The position numbers were made by a program, and so were the translations under genes. Positions 35,005 to 46,585 of a stretch of DNA of 64,000 nt are shown one piece after another (the first letter of the stretch is position 1; every line of letters begins with the position of its first letter). Below the pieces are notes generated by a model. The model did not search any database. It was not told the origin of the DNA and saw nothing but the letters and a program-made list of their open reading frames with translations. Source of the DNA: Zygnema cylindricum (lineage: Eukaryota > Streptophyta > Zygnematophyceae > Zygnematales > Zygnemataceae); assembly GCA_037447655.1 (NCBI GenBank), contig JBBHKE010000300.1, forward strand, positions 80,067 through 144,066, in the 5' to 3' direction.

Positions 35005-38000
35005 CTGTTTTCACATACAGACAAACAAAATACATAGAACGTTAAGATTCACAATCTCAAAAAAGGTTAAAAGGACAAAATTATACATAAAAGTTTTGAT
35101 CCTTAACTTAAAGAGATTGATAGGACATCAATTATATGCTAGATAATACTGTTTTCTAAGTTTTAATCTTACCAGTTCCTCGGTATTTCGGGGAACAAAA
35201 AAACAAAAATTAGAACTTCCTGTATTATATTTTTTTTTTCCGCTGAGTTTTGTAAAACAAATCATCTTTTGATGATAATACATAGTGCTATATAAGGAAT
35301 CAGAAGAATCGGAATATAAAGAAAAGTGGAACAAGACCGAAAAAAAGTCACCTGAACAAAAACACATAAGTGGAAATAAAAACCTAAAAGACCCTTAAAG
35401 AACACTATAAAAACACTTAAAAACTAAGAAAAACTCACCGATCGGATCGATATGATTGTCCGAGAACCCCGTGGATCGAATTTGAATACTCCAATTCCAA
35501 AATATCCATACTAATATGAACCTCAGCGTCATCTTCCAATTGCAGAAAAAGGATGAGCCGCTCGAACTCTTAATTCGACATCCAAAAGACCGGGGATTTG
35601 AACCTTAAAAACATCAACGTCAGAAACACCGGCTTTTTCATAAGCATCGAAAGAAACAATCGCTTCTCCATCGAAAAGACTAAGTTCATCTCCGAGAGTT
35701 AACCTAGGAACTTCAGTCCCATCGACTTTAATATGTTGGAGAAAGCCGTCTCCTCTTTCACTTTTAGGTCCTCGTCGGGCTTCAAAATGAAGAGTGTGAG
35801 TCTTTCCGGAAGAAGTTTTCCAAAGAATAGCTAATTCACTGCAAAAAAAACAAAAAAGAAAGTATCATAGAAGTTCATAAGAACATTATCCATAAAAAAA
35901 AACCTGTCCATACAAGTTTTTGTAATAAGAGTCCTGAACAACATCTTGTGTTACAAAGAAAAACCAAGAGCTAGTTCACTGCAAAAAAATAACAAAAAAA
36001 GGACCATAGAAATCGACCGTAAGAAAATTATCCATAAAAATGTATGTCATTAAAAAGTTATAATGAGAGTCCTGAACCATATCTGGTATTACACAGGAAA
36101 ACTCAGCAGATAATTTGCTGCAAAAGAAGAAAAAGATATCATAAAAATTGACTGTAAGAAAAATATCCGGAAGTTTACATCAGCTCTTGAATGATGATTG
36201 GTAATAAGGTGAAAATAACTGTAGATATTTTAGGGTTTTTTTTTGCTTCTTTTATAGATGGTTAAAAAATTAACCACTGTTATTGCATACAACTAAAACA
36301 GATGGAGAGAAAAGTTCAATTTGACGGACATCGAAAACAAAAAATAAAAAAGTCAAAATGATTTTTTTGTTAGTGGAAAATAGGTTCCTTAACCAAACGA
36401 TAAAGTTAACATCTTCTTCAGTACGATAGTTTCTTTACCAAATCAGAGACAACTTCCTCCCATCAAAACTTTTGGAAACAAAAAAAACCATAAAATCCTA
36501 AAAATACTAAAAAACCGTTAAATAACTTATTTAAGGAATACAGAAAAAAAAATTACTTACCGAATCCAAGAACGAGTCGTTTGTCCTATTTTAGGGGTAG
36601 AAGATCTTAAGTCATTATATCCTCCAAGCAACATGTTAATATGTAATTGTTTGTCAGATACTAAACAAAAAGGTTTTTCCTCGATTGGTTTCAACAACTC
36701 CTCCGTAGAAACTGCAAAGAATCAGCCAAAAAAAACAAAAATCCCCATAAGACAAAAAGATATATCCTCACAAGAACAATGTATGCATGTATGAATTGAT
36801 GGGAGGAAACGTGAATATTTAATCAGCATCTCAAAAGGAAACAAAACAAAAACAAAAAAAAAAACAGAACAACATTCGCTATCCCCACAGCAAAACTCCA
36901 TTATAAAAAAGACTAGGACATAGTCAATGGTATTCAATTTCTCAAGCAAAAAAGGGCAAGAAAAATCTTAGTAAAATCTTAAGGGGTAAAGAAATTATAA
37001 ACGTACCCTTAGTGGCATCGACACTCTCTGTTGATGGTTCACCGCAAAATCCACCGACACTGGAATCAGGAGCAAAATTCCAGGGTCAACCATTTGTTAA
37101 TTAAATAAAATGGCAAAAGGATATATAGGATAATGTAAGATATTATGAGATAATAGAAGGTAATAGAAGGTAACAAAAGATTACTAAGATAATAGATGAC
37201 AATAGAAGATGATAAAAGATAATGTAAGAATGATATAAGATGGGTGTAAGATAATGTAGAATAGAAAGCAAACAAGAGAAGATAATAGAAGAAAAATATA
37301 AGGAAACAAGAAAAGATAATAGAATACAACATAACATAATAAGATGCTACCAGTGTAAGCATAGAGCCAAAAAGAGAAAACTGTACATTGTACATGAGAT
37401 GTATGGACATCCATGAGATACATAGTATACATAGTTCAAAAGGCAAAAAGACATACAAAAGTACTTGTTGGAGAGTAGAGAGAGCGAGAGGGAGAGGAGA
37501 GGGAGAGGGAGGGAGACAGGGAAAAAAACAGACAGGCAGACAGACAGGGACAGACAACAGAGAGACAAACGGAGAGAGAGAGGAGGGACGGAGGGAGGGA
37601 GGGAGGAGAGAGGGGGAGAGGGAGGAAAGGGAGGGGGAGTGGGAGGAAAGGGAGGGGGAGAGGGAGAGGGATAGTGAGAGAGACAAACAGACAGGCAGAC
37701 ATAGAGAGACAGAGAGAGAGAGAGAAACAGAGACAGAAAGAGAGAGAAAAATTCATTAACGATTAAAAAAATTCTTACTATGAATGTGCAGTCGAAGGTT
37801 CGTAGACTCCTTCCAGAGCGCAAAGCTCCTTCTTGTAAAGTTCACATTTTCCGGTGACAGCTGTAAAGCTCCAATAGGCGCAATCATTGGCTTGGCGACA
37901 AATTTGGCAGCAGGCAGCAGGAGAAGATATTTTTTTTCCATCAGAGACACTAGCAGACAAAAGATGCTGTCGGGAAGAAGCAGCCGAGAAGCTTCCTTTG

Positions 38001-38164
38001 TACACGAAATGACCGCAGGTGCTGACACCGCATGCCGCTTTCTGATTGGCGAAAGAAGGACAGGTGTCACCTGCTGAAGAAAAAGGCAGTAAAGATGAAA
38101 AGAAAAAGGAGAGTGCTAATGGAATCAAGATTAACGTAGAGGTTTTCTTCGAAGTAAACGCCAT
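34452..38164 (-). CDS. Secreted PAN/Apple + Root_cap protein with acidic C-terminal tail, five exons
   Basis: Exons 37779-38164, 37007-37059, 36561-36711, 35439-35838 and 34452-35004 join in phase, after one correction, into about 513 residues. Residues 1-31 are a hydrophobic signal peptide. Residues 33-120 form a cysteine-rich PAN/Apple-like domain (C35, C45, C50, C85, C86, C89, C95, C107, C115; CCQICRQANDCAYWSF). Residues 160-345 match the plant Root_cap / LEA-like family (EKPFCLVSDKQLHINMLLGG; DDAEVHISMDILELEY; HGVLGQSYRSD). After a short helix, residues 415-513 are a Glu/Asp/Thr/Val tail with repeated EDKTV-like units. Root_cap proteins are mostly extracellular and of unknown function; PAN modules bind proteins or sugars. 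One extra base in exon 4 breaks the frame (35546-35550), so the gene is either a recent pseudogene or carries a sequencing error. Confidence 0.8.
35439..35838 (-). CDS. PAN/Root_cap gene, exon 4 (with frameshift)
   Basis: Acceptor TTTTGCAG at 35839; donor GTGAGT at 35438. The first part reads ELAILWKTSSGKTHTLHFEA ... GLLDVELRVRAAHPF, then hits a stop. The second part reads QLEDDAEVHISMDILELEYS ... GVLGQSYRSD in another frame. A five-base homopolymer (A at 35546-35550 on the plus strand) lies exactly at the break, and one base fewer would restore both family motifs and the phase of exon 5. Confidence 0.75.
36561..36711 (-). CDS. PAN/Root_cap gene, exon 3
   Basis: Acceptor TTTGCAG at 36712; donor GTAAGTAA at 36560. 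It reads VSTEELLKPIEEKPFCLVSD and KQLHINMLLGGYNDL, the start of the Root_cap-family region, and ends two bases into an Arg codon. Confidence 0.8.
37007..37059 (-). CDS. PAN/Root_cap gene, exon 2 (53 bp)
   Basis: Acceptor CTGATTCCAG at 37060; donor GTACGT at 37006. It reads VGGFCGEPSTESVDATK as a linker between the PAN and Root_cap parts. Phase fits both neighbours. Confidence 0.7.
37465..37760. repeat. GA-rich microsatellite in PAN/Root_cap intron 1
   Basis: Purine-rich tract of GAGAGGGA, GGGAGGGA and GACAGACAG units, next to the exon 1 donor. Further into the same intron (about 37130-37330) are AGATAATAGAAG-type repeats. Long open frames across it are not genes. Confidence 0.85.
37779..38164 (-). 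CDS. PAN/Root_cap gene, exon 1 (signal peptide and PAN domain)
   Basis: ATG at 38162-38164, 128 codons plus two bases, then donor GTAAGAAT at 37778. The split codon is completed by exon 2. It contains the signal peptide (LILIPLALSFFFSSLLPFSS) and the whole PAN-like cysteine pattern. Confidence 0.85.
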
Positions 38165-39303
38165 TTTTGCTCAAACAAATGTCTTTTTCGCCGAGTTAAA
38201 GAGGATAGACGGAAAATATGAAACAATAATACTAGTTTTTGGAAAAGAAAATGACAAAAGGAGGAAGAAATGGTATTATTGCTTCTCTTACAACAATTTT
38301 CCTTCAAAAATAAGATTGCAAATCACTTCTAAAGGAGTTGCAGAGATTATATTCTCCTGCAGCATCACACAGTCTTGCAAGCAATATTCACACAATATAT
38401 CTTTCATCACATGGACAGATTCACACGTGCGAAGACTTGGTGGCCAATGGTAGCAAGCAAACACGGCCTGTCACGTCACGCTGGAAGCTGCAGCAGCAGA
38501 CAAGACATGAATGCTTGTGAAACCCTAATGCATGTGAAGTGCAAGCGGAAAGAGGTACAGATGAAGTACATAAAAATTACAGATAAAAGGTACTATTTCG
38601 TACGATTTTATACCTTTACGTAAAAAAATTTGTGGTTAAAATTGTACTAGACGTTTGGATTCTAGCGAAAAAGACAAACCATGTCGGAGAACATGGGAGG
38701 CATGTTGGAGAACGTGATTGGGAACAGTGACCGGCGAACATACCGCAAAGGCCACCTTGGAGGACGTAAAAAGATATTGCCAGCTTTCGTGTTCGCACTG
38801 TTTAATATTGTTTGCACAAAAGTTCGATTTCATGAGAAATACGGATTAAATTACCCGACATCTGCAGGGTTCGAACACGCGGAGATAAAGAAAGACAATG
38901 CGTGTCCAGTTGTCCGCACGATTCAATTTGTCGCGAAATGCGGTTGACCGTGATTGTAATCCTGTAAAATGCGTTGACCATAACGTTCATTTTACAATTT
39001 GATTGAAATTAATTATTGAAACGATTCCCACGTTCGCCGGGTTCACGGCACTTGTTCAACCGTTTCATATAGTGCGGACCACTATATTTCTGAAAACGAT
39101 TGTTTTTGCCGTTTTTTTCTGGGTTTTAATGCGATCAGTTCGTAGAACGGTATGTAGTGTGGATGGTAATATTTCACACGGATTCCCTCAATACGTCATC
39201 CACTTGCGTGGCCCATCTCGAACAAAGTTGACCAAAAACCTAATGTTGAATAGAATGACATTTTTCGAGCTATCCGATAATTATGACTAATTATAATCTA
39301 CAT
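38165..39303. other. Intergenic, 5' flank of the PAN/Root_cap gene
   Basis: Presumably includes the promoter of the PAN/Root_cap gene next to 38164. No TATA box or bounded repeat was chosen. Confidence 0.35.
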
Positions 39304-39311
39304 TAAATATA

Positions 39312-40237
39312 GGGAATTGCTAATCGCAGAGACGATTTTTGCTGCGCGCAGGTAGTTGTCAGAAATTGTACATTTGAAGTACAATTTCTTACAGGCTACG
39401 TACCTTTAATTTCAGATCTGACGGTCAATCCGTCGAACAACTTTGACTGGCGGATTATTGTACCGGCGGTTAATAAAGTGTCGCGCTTGCAAACGTCGAC
39501 CGTCATAGAAAAAAAAAAAAAATTCACACCGCCGGCGCAGGTTTACTGTAACCAAACTGCGGCAGCCACATATAAATAAAATGGCTGCGCGCAGATAGTT
39601 TATCACTTCACGTTAGCCGCAAAAATGTTATCAACTCGCTGTCACGTCCACCGTGGACGTGACGACGTGTCATTTTAGTTTAATCGATATTCATACGCGG
39701 GTAGTTGGGTACGCATTTTTATTTTGTACGAAGTTTATTTGGTTTCGTGCGAGTTTACACATGTTGTACGTCGTCCTTTAATATGTGTCCAAGTTCAATG
39801 TAACGGTTCGCGAGTTTTTTTCATTTTTGCAGTTCATAACTGTAATTTAGTCCCCTTTTAAATAGTGTGGTGTACGGACTGTCAGATCTGTACTATTCCG
39901 TACATTTTTAAATTTAAAAGTACAGAAAATATAATAATATATAATTGCGTAAATATTTTTCGGCATACGCAGATGTCAAAAAAACGCGACGGCGTACGAT
40001 TTGAACAGTTTCGTACATATACATGTTTTAGTGTGGACATATTATGTGCTGAAAATTTTTACAAAGCAGTTTACAAATTAGAGTACATGATAAATTAGTA
40101 TCATGGTGTACCCGAAAAAACACAATTTACCGTAAAGTACGCTAATTGTTTCATTACGCTATCTATTTCATTACGCTAATAGCGATTCACGGTGTACCTG
40201 CGCGCAGCAAAAATCGTCTCTGCGATTAGCAATTCCC
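39312..40237. mobile_element. F element: perfect 43-bp terminal inverted repeats, 8-bp target duplication
   Basis: 926 bp. Both ends begin GGGAATTGCTAATCGCAGAG inward, and the identity of the two ends continues for 43 bp (39312-39354 and 40195-40237). The flanks are exact TAAATATA (39304-39311 and 40238-40245). It holds a 13-bp-arm hairpin at about 39364-39393 and no transposase. The 8-bp duplication suggests a hAT-type non-autonomous element. Part of its interior (39415-39590) has a diverged relative at 63650-63840. Confidence 0.88.
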
Positions 40238-40245
40238 TAAATATA

Positions 40246-40902
40246 TACTACTGTAGTGTTCTCTTATCTGCAGGCACTAAATGAAGGCATTTATGACCCA
40301 TTTAGAAAACGTGCATAGCACTTACCGTTGTGCATGACGCCATCAAAAGAACGTGCGCATCCGTCCAAGAATCCGTCGCGGTGGTTACCGGGAGATTTCG
40401 CAGCTTGGAGGAGATTTTGTCGGTCAATTGACATTTTCGACGGCATTTTTGGCGTGGTGTGTACAAAATTACAAATGTCATCAGTACGCAATCATGATGA
40501 TTCTTGAAAGGACCGATGCCATTCTCTCAACTTCTGACTTTCTGAGTATAGCATGACTATTCAAAACTTGAAAGGGTACGGAAAGCTTAGGTGCGTGACC
40601 CAAGGTATTGTGTTGTGTATCGGCAGCCTCGTACCGATATTTGTTTTGTAGATTTTTTCACAGACCGATGATCGCTTCACAGGTTCGCTATATCGGCAAG
40701 GATATCATCGGGAAATAAAAAAAATATATATTGGCCAGTTATGCGCAAAAAACTAAAGCGATGATTGAACTTGGCTTTTAGGGTTTCAATAGTTTTTACG
40801 ACCTCATACCCTTTCCACAAAATTTCGTTATATTAAAATTTATTAATATACTTTTATTTACATGATAGATTTTTTATTGTGAATAGAGAAACTATTGTAA
40901 AT
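40246..40902. other. Intergenic with an H-like fragment
   Basis: GTGTTGTGTATCGGCAGCC at about 40609 resembles the H1 terminus. No gene. Confidence 0.35.
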
Positions 40903-40958
40903 GTTAAAAACATAGTTGTTCAAATCGGAAAGTATACACGAAACGAACACGCGAATAA

Positions 40959-42485
40959 GGGTCAAGTTCCATCAGTCGTTTCTGTAATCATCCGGCCAAC
41001 TCTACCGGCCGAGTTAATTAAGGGTAACCTTCCATCAGGCGAAAAGTGGGGTTGTTTACTGGAGAAAGTACCTTTCCGTACTAGGCCGTACTGTTTTTTT
41101 TTTTTTTTTTCAAAAGACGTTTACTAAAAATTCGTTGAGATTCTCCAGACTTCTTGGAGAGAACTACCACCGTCCGATTTTCAATTTTCGACGCAAACGC
41201 TTCTTGTTTCCAGTACGTAGCTAGTCTCCTCCAACTGTCCTCGGGAGGAGAGTTTGTGATTACTGGACGCGTGTTTTGGTCCACTTGTAAAGTCAGAGTC
41301 GATCCACGACAGACGTGAAGTAATAAACTTACATGTGGCAATTGGAGTGTACCGTGTGACATGAAAGCCAGCATGTTCGACGACAAAAAAATCTTGGTTG
41401 TATGGTCGACGACAAAAAAAACTTGGTCGTAAGACATCCTGTGACGTCTCCTTCATAAATGTGCGATACAGCGATTCACGTACAAATGGTACATCCTTGG
41501 ACATTTGTACAAACTTTAATTTTGCAACGGTTTTCGTGGCCGTTGATACCACAACAACCCTAAGAACGTTCAGATTGTACATTAGCGTGACGCTACTAGA
41601 TATTTTAATCGGCGTCCGCTCGTACACATACGCAGCTGCGATTTTGTCCTTTTGGAAATGATGATTATTCCTGGGCGGCTCAAAAGGTCCTACGTGGTAC
41701 CAATCGGAATCTAACACCTCATTCACTGGCACGACCTGATGGAAGGGTGCTACAAATTTTACTCCCAGTAAACGTGTTCGTACGATTACTGGGAACGCCT
41801 GATGGAAGGTTACCCTAAGTCGATGTTCCATCACGAAGAGTTTGTAATCCACGTGTTATACATTGAGTGGCAACACGTGGTTTTGACCGGATTTTTAAAA
41901 TCTTTTAAAAAATTTCACACCGACAAATTTCACTTCAAATCTTCAGTTGCGAACCATGTACCTGCGTACAAAGTCACAATACGACAAAACTTTTGTACTT
42001 TCTGCAAACGGCCAGTCTTTTACGCCAGCTCATTTTTTAAGGTTCTTGTTTTCGAACATGACGAAAATCTTTTGCTGGAAATAGTGTAACAAAAGAAATT
42101 GCACGACGAAGGACCGTTTTAAGATTACTTTTTTAATTTTCAGTTTCATTTTGAAAAGTACATACCATGTACAAATTTCGTCATTTTTCGTTGGTTATCC
42201 ATCGTGACACGTAGCTTATTCGTCGAGCGTGTCACGATAAATTTTTTTCTGTATCTGCCAACCCACCTCCTACAGGTACCTTGGCGGCTACAGAGAAAAA
42301 TGAAGCGAACGCCTCGCGGATAAACATCCGACGGTCCGCATTACCTCCAAGACCTTCGGAGAGTATTTGCAAGATTCTTTGTAATGTTGTTTCGCGTATA
42401 AAAACAAAATAAGCGGTACGAATTGGTACGGATAGTCTCGAATTTCTGTAAACTACCCCACTTTTTGACTGATGGAACTTGACCC
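40959..42485 (+). mobile_element. B-family element (copy B3), inside J1 and containing B1
   Basis: The ends GGGTCAAGTTCCATCAGTC and GACTGATGGAACTTGACCC are inverted repeats, with exact TAA at 40956-40958 and 42486-42488. Without B1 it is about 730 bp. Confidence 0.85.
41022..41815 (+). mobile_element. B-family element (copy B1), inside B3
   Basis: 794 bp, ends GGGTAACCTTCCATCAGGCG and CGCCTGATGGAAGGTTACCC, exact TAA at 41019-41021 and 41816-41818. It carries the family's TAGTCTCCTC...GGGAGGAGAG dyad near 41222-41251. Confidence 0.88.
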
Positions 42486-43321
42486 TAATACTTGTGTTTC
42501 GCATTTAACGATTTGAAAAATTCGTTGAAATGCGTACCCGAATATGTACCCTATTATTCCGTACATGTTTCAAAATTTGAATTTTTCATGTGTCGCGGTT
42601 TGTACATTTTCCGTTAAATGAGCGCTCAACAATTGAGCGTATAAAAATAACTATTGCACTCCCGGTGTGTACCGGCTCTTCTACATCAATAGGTTACGGA
42701 CGACTTCTAGAAATTATAGCATAATAACCAGTGCCAATTTTGGCCAATACCACCTTTTTGTCAAAGTCATATTTTCCGTCTGTTTGAGACTATTTAACAA
42801 CCGACCATGGCCTTCTCTCTCTATCTCTCTGAGAGTCTACAACCGCTTGAACAAGGAGAGACAATATAGAAATTACCTTTTTCAACATTCAGCATGGCCT
42901 AAAACACTAAAAAATCCTAAAAAACCATGAACCCACTCTACTCCTCGAGTTTTAGACATAGATGCTTCTGGCGCGGTTCATAAATGCTTTGACAAGACTT
43001 CAATGGAAGTTCAATGGAAGTTCAGTGGCCTTCTCTGTGGCGTTAGCAATGGCAACTTCCTTGTAGAGGAGTTTTATTGGCGGCTTCTCTGTATAAAAGG
43101 ACAATTGTACAGAAAATCAAACTAACCGCGCGCAAATGGTGCAATGTTTCTTTTTGTAAAATACTGTATATCTTTCCCTACAGTTCTCGTTCATTTTTCC
43201 GTATAGTTTCCGTACAGAAAGCACTAAGCGAATTTTAACGATTTTTTCAAAACTCACGAATAATACGTTGTTAACGACAAAAATGGAAAATTTGCACGAA
43301 TTGAACAACTATGGTTAAAAA

Positions 43322-44925
43322 CTACAATTCGAACGATCTAAAGAGAGAATTCAATAAACGGGCGAGGTGGTGGGAGAGTCATAGGGAGGAGGGGTTGAAC
43401 ATGTGACTAATATTGGTTGTGGAAAGAGAGAGTGTGGCATAGGGGCCAAAGACAAAGTGTTTGATGGCTCTTGAGGACGAGGGGGAAAAATAACGTGGTG
43501 AAGACGTAGAGAGGGAATGGTTCTTAACAGGTTGGAAAGAGGGAATGAGGCTGGGAGAAGTGGTGTCAAAGGGTTGGAGAGAGGGTTGAGGTGAGGTTGC
43601 GGCAGTGGTTAGTTGAGTAGCCGACACGAGGGTGAGAGGACATTGGGAAGAAGTGACACAACCGAAAATATGTTGGGGGTGACACGGAAGGGGATCGTGA
43701 TGCCCGCCGTTATTTAGAGGCCATAGGGAGAGGTGCGAATGAAGATACCGAACCAAAAGACAAACTCATGTGAGAACCAAGTGTTGAGCGTACTGGTAGT
43801 AGAAGAAAAAAAAAATAGGATTAACAAGACAAAAAAGAAGAAGAAGAAAAAAATAACGATCAAGAAAGAAATTAAGCAAAGATAAGAAAAAATGGAGAAG
43901 ATAAAAAGAAAACTAAAAAATAAGAAGCTCTATTGGAAAGAGAATATAGAGTTCAAAAAAAAAGAGGATGCATAAAACGTAGGGAAAAATGGTGAAAGAA
44001 GAAAAACATACGGAGAAAGCAAAAGAAGTGGAAGAAGAAAGGAAAAACAACAAAAAAAAATGAATTGAAAAAAAATAAGGTACAAAGGAAGAAAAATATA
44101 AGAAGATGCTCAAGAAAATGAATAAAAGATAGAAAAAGATAGAATAAAGATAGAAAAAGATAGAAGAAGGGATGGTAGTGCGGATGACTGGAAACTCCCA
44201 TAAAGATGTTTGCCACCAAGATGGCCACAAGCCACAAATAGAGGCCGAAGGGCAAAGGAAACACGAGACATATAGTAGGAAAAAGGAATTTATAGGAAGA
44301 AGGAAGAGGTGCTTGAAATGGGAAAAAGAAAATGACCGTGGTGGAGTTCTCGGATGATGGGAAAGCCAATGACAATTTGAAAAGGAAAATGACCCAAAGC
44401 TAAAAAGAAAAAAGAAAGCCGAGTCTAATGGGAGCAAGGAGCACAAAAAGTGCAGAATAAAGACATTGTAAGTACTATGAGGCGTTCAATTGTTGGAAAA
44501 ACTTGTCTGCTGAGTACAGTGACAGAAAATTATGTGTGAGGCGACCAAAAAACGGAAGTGGAAAAGCAACCGAATCTGACAGGCCGGATAAAGAAAAAAC
44601 AGAAAACGGAAAGACTTTATTTAGATATCAATAGAAAGCTCGCGTAAAATCCTTTCTTTTGACTACTTGCACGCTAAATTTGGAGGCAGGTACGGAAAGA
44701 AGTGTAGAAAACGACAACAAGCAACCATGGCCGAAGGTTCTACAGGATGTAGAGACAAGTGGTCGGAATCCCTGCTTGCTCCTGAGAAGAAGACAAAGAG
44801 GACATCTGCAACCAGTATTTGCAATAAGGATCTAATAGGTCATGTGAAATTAAATGTAAGAGACTAAATTATAGTCTTATTGGTGTTGCATATTAAACCG
44901 GAACGGTCGACTTTTGGTTCTTAAA
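43322..44925. other. Intergenic, no supported gene
   Basis: A GC-richer piece at 43350-43760 has an open minus-strand frame rich in Ser/Pro/Thr with no family motif. 43800-44170 is almost pure purine. Nothing is annotated as coding. Confidence 0.35.
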
Positions 44926-45125
44926 AACCAGCAAGAGTCCCGGTTTTACTCGAATCGTCAATTCGAATGCAAACGGTTTTACTCACACTGGTTGTTTGGA
45001 TGTAAACGGTTTTAGTACAGCTGTTACTCCAGTTTGGATACAAACGGTTCTACTCAAACTGCGAGTTTGGATATAAACAGATATACTCATACCACCGACT
45101 CGAGAATAAACGGTTTTACTCACAC
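44926..45125. repeat. Degenerate tandem repeat, GGATATAAACGG(T)TTTACTCACACTG-type
   Basis: About five diverged units of 40-45 bp with TAAACGGTTTTACTC as the common core. Confidence 0.7.
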
Positions 45126-45535
45126 TGCCAGGTTGCCGTTTTTCAAGCTCACATTTTTTTAAGAAGGAATTGGGTGAACAATATTGCCCAAAAAATGAAA
45201 TAATAAAGGAATTAGTTCAGAATTTTAATTCACGATCTAAAGAAGTAAATAGGTTTCGAGTGAAACAATAATTGGATAGTTTCTTTAACAATGCAAAGTA
45301 ATTGAAGCATTTTTTTTGTTTGTTCGTCGGTTGTTGAATACGGTTGTTAACGACCATTGCTTAAAAAAACTTTTGAAAAAAAAAACAAATGTCCAAAAAA
45401 TAAAAATCATTTAGTCGAAAAAAAGTTAAATTGCCCAGAAAGAAAATCAATTGCCCGAAAAGAAAATCAATTGCCCGAAAAGAAAATCAATTGCCCGAAA
45501 AGAAAATCAGTTGCCAGAAAAACGGCAACCTGGCA
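45125..45535. mobile_element. Possible foldback element with 19-bp inverted ends
   Basis: CTGCCAGGTTGCCGTTTTT (about 45125-45143) is repeated inverted as AAAAACGGCAACCTGGCAG near 45518-45536. Inside, close to the right arm, is a perfect-to-near-perfect 20-bp tandem repeat AATTGCCCGAAAAGAAAATC (45428-45515, four to five units). No clear target duplication was found. Confidence 0.45.
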
Positions 45536-45536
45536 G

Positions 45537-46529
45537 CCTTAAGGAAGAACATCAAATGGAGTAGAAAGTCACCATACCAGAAATAGAGAAATGTGCCAAA
45601 ATTCTATTTTCTTTGTAAAAGGTCTCATGAAAAGTTTTTTTTTTTTTTTGAGACAATTGCTCATCATTATCATCATCATAGTCATTATAACTATAAAGGC
45701 AATTTTGAATTCAAAAATGATTAATTTACGAAAAAGAACTACAAATATGATTAAATATTACCAACACAAATTAAAGTGGTCCACAATAATAGAAAAGTCC
45801 AGTATTCCTAAAAACAATTAATGAGTTAACATCATCCTATCTCGTTAAAAAAGAAAAGAAGTTTTACGTAAATTCCATAATAATGTGGATGAATAAAAAA
45901 TCCCCTTAATGTCTTTTTTTTTATTTATTCAACAAAATAACATGCAACTGTAGGAATTAAAATGTAACCTATTTACAAAATCGGCTACAAAAAATACAAG
46001 AAAAGTGCAAAAAAAGTAGAACAAAAGGACGATAAAAGTCCAACAAAAGTCCAAGAGAAGTACAAAAAAAACGCAAAAAATGACTACAACAAGTTACATA
46101 TCCAAGGAAAGTCCACGAAAAGTACAAAAAAGTACAACACAAGTCCAAAAAAAAGTACAACAACAGTTCAACAAAAGTCCAAAAAAGATTAGACATAAGT
46201 AACAACAAAGGTCCAACAAACGACAAGAAAAGTACAAGAAAAGTCCAACGGAAGTACAACAAAAATTATACATTTTGCTCAAAATGGCGACGAGAAAAAA
46301 AAATTATGATACAAAAAAAAAAAAAAAAAAAAAAAAAGGGAAAAAAAAAAAGGAAGAAAAATGGAGTTTGTCAAAATGGAAAACTATTTGAATTCGGTTG
46401 TTTTTGTCCTCTCATCCAAAAAAAGATCAAGTTTGGTAAGGCAAACGGAAAAAGGAAACGGAAGCGAAAACGGAGACATAAACGGTTTTATTTATGAAAA
46501 TGGAACTTTAAAAAACCTCATGGGAAAAT
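45537..46529. other. Intergenic, 3' side of the SDH7-like gene
   Basis: AT-rich. 45975-46265 holds many loosely spaced AAAAGTCCAACA / AAAAGTACAAC words. Poly(A) at 46313-46337. No gene recognised. Confidence 0.4.
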
Positions 46530-46585
46530 TTAAAGGCTCGGTTTCCATGCTTCATTCGCTTTATAAAAAATATCCACAACAGCCG
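46530..46585 (-). CDS. SDH7: SDH7-like gene, exon 3 (terminal, 56 bp)
   Basis: Acceptor ATGTGCAG at 46586-46593. It completes an Ala codon and reads AVVDIFYKANEAWKPSL, stop TAA at 46530-46532. Confidence 0.68.

Larger units (their letters stand above)
40911..43313 (+). mobile_element. J-family hAT-like element (copy J1), containing B3
   Basis: The ends CATAGTTGTTCAAATCG and CGAATTGAACAACTATG are inverted repeats. Exact 8-bp duplications GTTAAAAA lie at 40903-40910 and 43314-43321. After removing B3 it is about 873 bp. No transposase motif seen. Confidence 0.85.

Noticed and set aside
37066-37823. Minus-strand frames of more than 100 residues and the Arg/Glu-rich plus-strand frame
   Set aside because: Low-complexity translation of the GA tract inside intron 1 of the PAN/Root_cap gene.
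43379-43756. 125-residue Ser/Pro/Thr-rich frame as a gene
   Set aside because: No recognisable motif, no splice or start context, and biased composition.
43913-44446. Phe/Leu-rich minus-strand frames resembling membrane proteins
   Set aside because: Artefact of a purine-rich plus strand.
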